Source: an uncultured Oscillospiraceae bacterium (GTDB lineage Bacteria; Bacillota; Clostridia; Oscillospirales; Ruminococcaceae). From it: 64,000 nt of DNA. The notes beneath the pieces were generated by a model that did no database searches, was not told the origin of the DNA, and saw only the letters and a program-made list of their open reading frames with translations. Numbering within the stretch: position 1 is the first letter of the stretch; every line of letters starts with the position of its first letter. Positions 63,331 to 64,000 of the stretch are shown here, piece after piece. The stretch lies in contig CAJTTB010000003.1 of assembly GCA_910579175.1 (NCBI GenBank), positions 100,151 through 164,150 on the forward strand. The letters run 5' to 3'. The translations under genes and the position numbers were made by a program.

Positions 63331-63770
63331 AAAATATGATTACCTTAAATTTTTTACAGCTAATTACTGATATCATATTTATGATATAAATTTTTCTGTC
63401 TAATTTCAAGATATTTTTTCTAAAAATAGTAAATATATTATATAAAATATGATTCTTATAGTACAAATTTATAAGGTGATAGTATAAAAATATTAAATAT
63501 AACTTTGATAAATTCTTACTTATCTCTTTGTTACTCATAAAATAATCTATTAATAAACACCTTTTTTAGGATAAATTTTCTATCTCTAATTTTATATATT
63601 TGATTTAATTAATCTTTTCAAAATTTTATTCTTGATTATTTTTTCTTTATCATAATCATATATTTTTTAGAACAAATGCTAAGTTAAGCTCTTTAGAGCA
63701 AATATATTTATTTAATCACTTTCGTTATTGTCTTTGTATTCTTTTTTATAATATTCCTTATATTAAAATT
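63331..63770. other. Very AT-rich stretch without recognisable genes
   Basis: Base composition drops sharply to mostly A and T right at the broken end of the surface protein fragment. A 70-codon open frame here is low-complexity and is not accepted. The sharp change suggests a junction with DNA of other origin. Confidence 0.5.
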
Positions 63771-63771
63771 C

Positions 63772-63950
63772 TCAGTTTCGGTATACAAATTTTATATTCT
63801 TGTATTTTTGAGATATCAATAATATACTTTTCCTTTCCAATATCCCATAAATCTTGATATACTCATTTGGAATGGGAAGTTTAACCACATATATATCGTT
63901 AAGATATAACTTCCCTTCTATTATTTCTACTCCTTTAGTTTTTAGAACAC
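63772..63950 (-). pseudogene. Coding-like fragment of unknown origin
   Basis: A minus-strand frame of about 59 codons reads sensibly ('GVEIIEGKLYLNDIYVVKLP', then 'NEYIKIYGILERKSILLISQ') but lacks a start codon with a ribosome binding site. It lies immediately downstream of a strong terminator. It is probably the tail of a decayed gene. No family is recognised. Confidence 0.3.
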
Positions 63951-63952
63951 AA

Positions 63953-63988
63953 AAAAAGACAACTGTTTTTTTAAAACAGTTGTCTTTA
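63953..63988 (-). terminator. Strong terminator for a gene right of the window
   Basis: A 15-bp perfect stem (arms aaagacaactgtttt and aaaacagttgtcttt) is followed on the minus strand by seven Ts, so it ends a transcript entering from beyond 64000. Confidence 0.75.
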
Positions 63989-64000
63989 AAAGGGATATAT

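Noticed and set aside
63326..63538. 70-codon minus-strand frame
   Set aside because: Composed almost only of Ile, Lys, Asn, Tyr and Phe in AT-rich DNA. No start signal or family resemblance.

Overview
The window comes from a low-GC, Gram-positive bacterium, most likely an anaerobic gut-type Clostridia (Oscillospiraceae/Lachnospiraceae-like). The signs are AT-rich DNA, strong AGGAGG-type ribosome binding sites, frequent TTG and GTG starts, a T-box leader before ileS, a eukaryotic-like IleRS, lipobox lipoproteins and many intrinsic terminators. No rRNA and no CRISPR array was seen. The only tRNA found is tRNA-Leu(GAG).

Layout. (1) 1-3500: the end of a GH38-like glycoside hydrolase, a GmrSD-like DUF262/DUF1524 protein and a DUF3795 protein. 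(2) 3510-12936: two head-to-tail copies of a 4,706-bp integrative element, inserted at the 3' end of the tRNA-Leu gene. Each copy encodes a tyrosine integrase, a Xre-type repressor, a divergent small HTH protein, an excisionase-like protein, an HUH-type replication initiator and a 55-residue small protein. Each has att cores, arm-type repeats and an origin-like repeat region, but no recognisable cargo. (3) 13000-27900: T-box-ileS, a CBS-domain protein, guaB, a divergent kinase-fold protein, a HAD phosphatase, a Ca2+ P-type ATPase with a transglutaminase-like lipoprotein, a MATE exporter and two proteins of unknown function. (4) 27896-33893: an oligopeptide ABC transporter operon, oppA-B-C-D-F on the minus strand, with hairpins between oppA and oppB. 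(5) 34254-44315: a six-gene minus-strand cluster (DUF4132, MoxR AAA+ ATPase, DUF5682, VWA protein, two-SWIM-finger protein, small helical protein). Its gene set resembles the E. coli yeh genes (yehI/L/M/P/Q), and its function is unknown. (6) 44600-62100: a chemoreceptor, a MerR-controlled MATE exporter, GNAT, unknown proteins, PepD, DUF6891, a xanthine/urate-type permease, a MarR-controlled heterodimeric ABC exporter, a degenerate patatin-like protein, PyrE and an M23 peptidase. (7) 62241-64000: a decayed surface protein gene, then a very AT-rich stretch with no intact gene.

How the parts work together. Each copy of the tandem element looks like a complete integration/excision/replication module. 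It supplies a new tRNA-Leu 3' end and terminator, so the tRNA stays functional. The MATE/MerR and MarR/ABC pairs are two separate drug-response units, each with a readable operator-promoter. guaB, pyrE and the NCS2 permease are scattered nucleotide-metabolism genes. The MoxR/VWA/SWIM cluster is the best candidate for a poorly described multi-component system. The tandem element is the best candidate for an undescribed mobile element.
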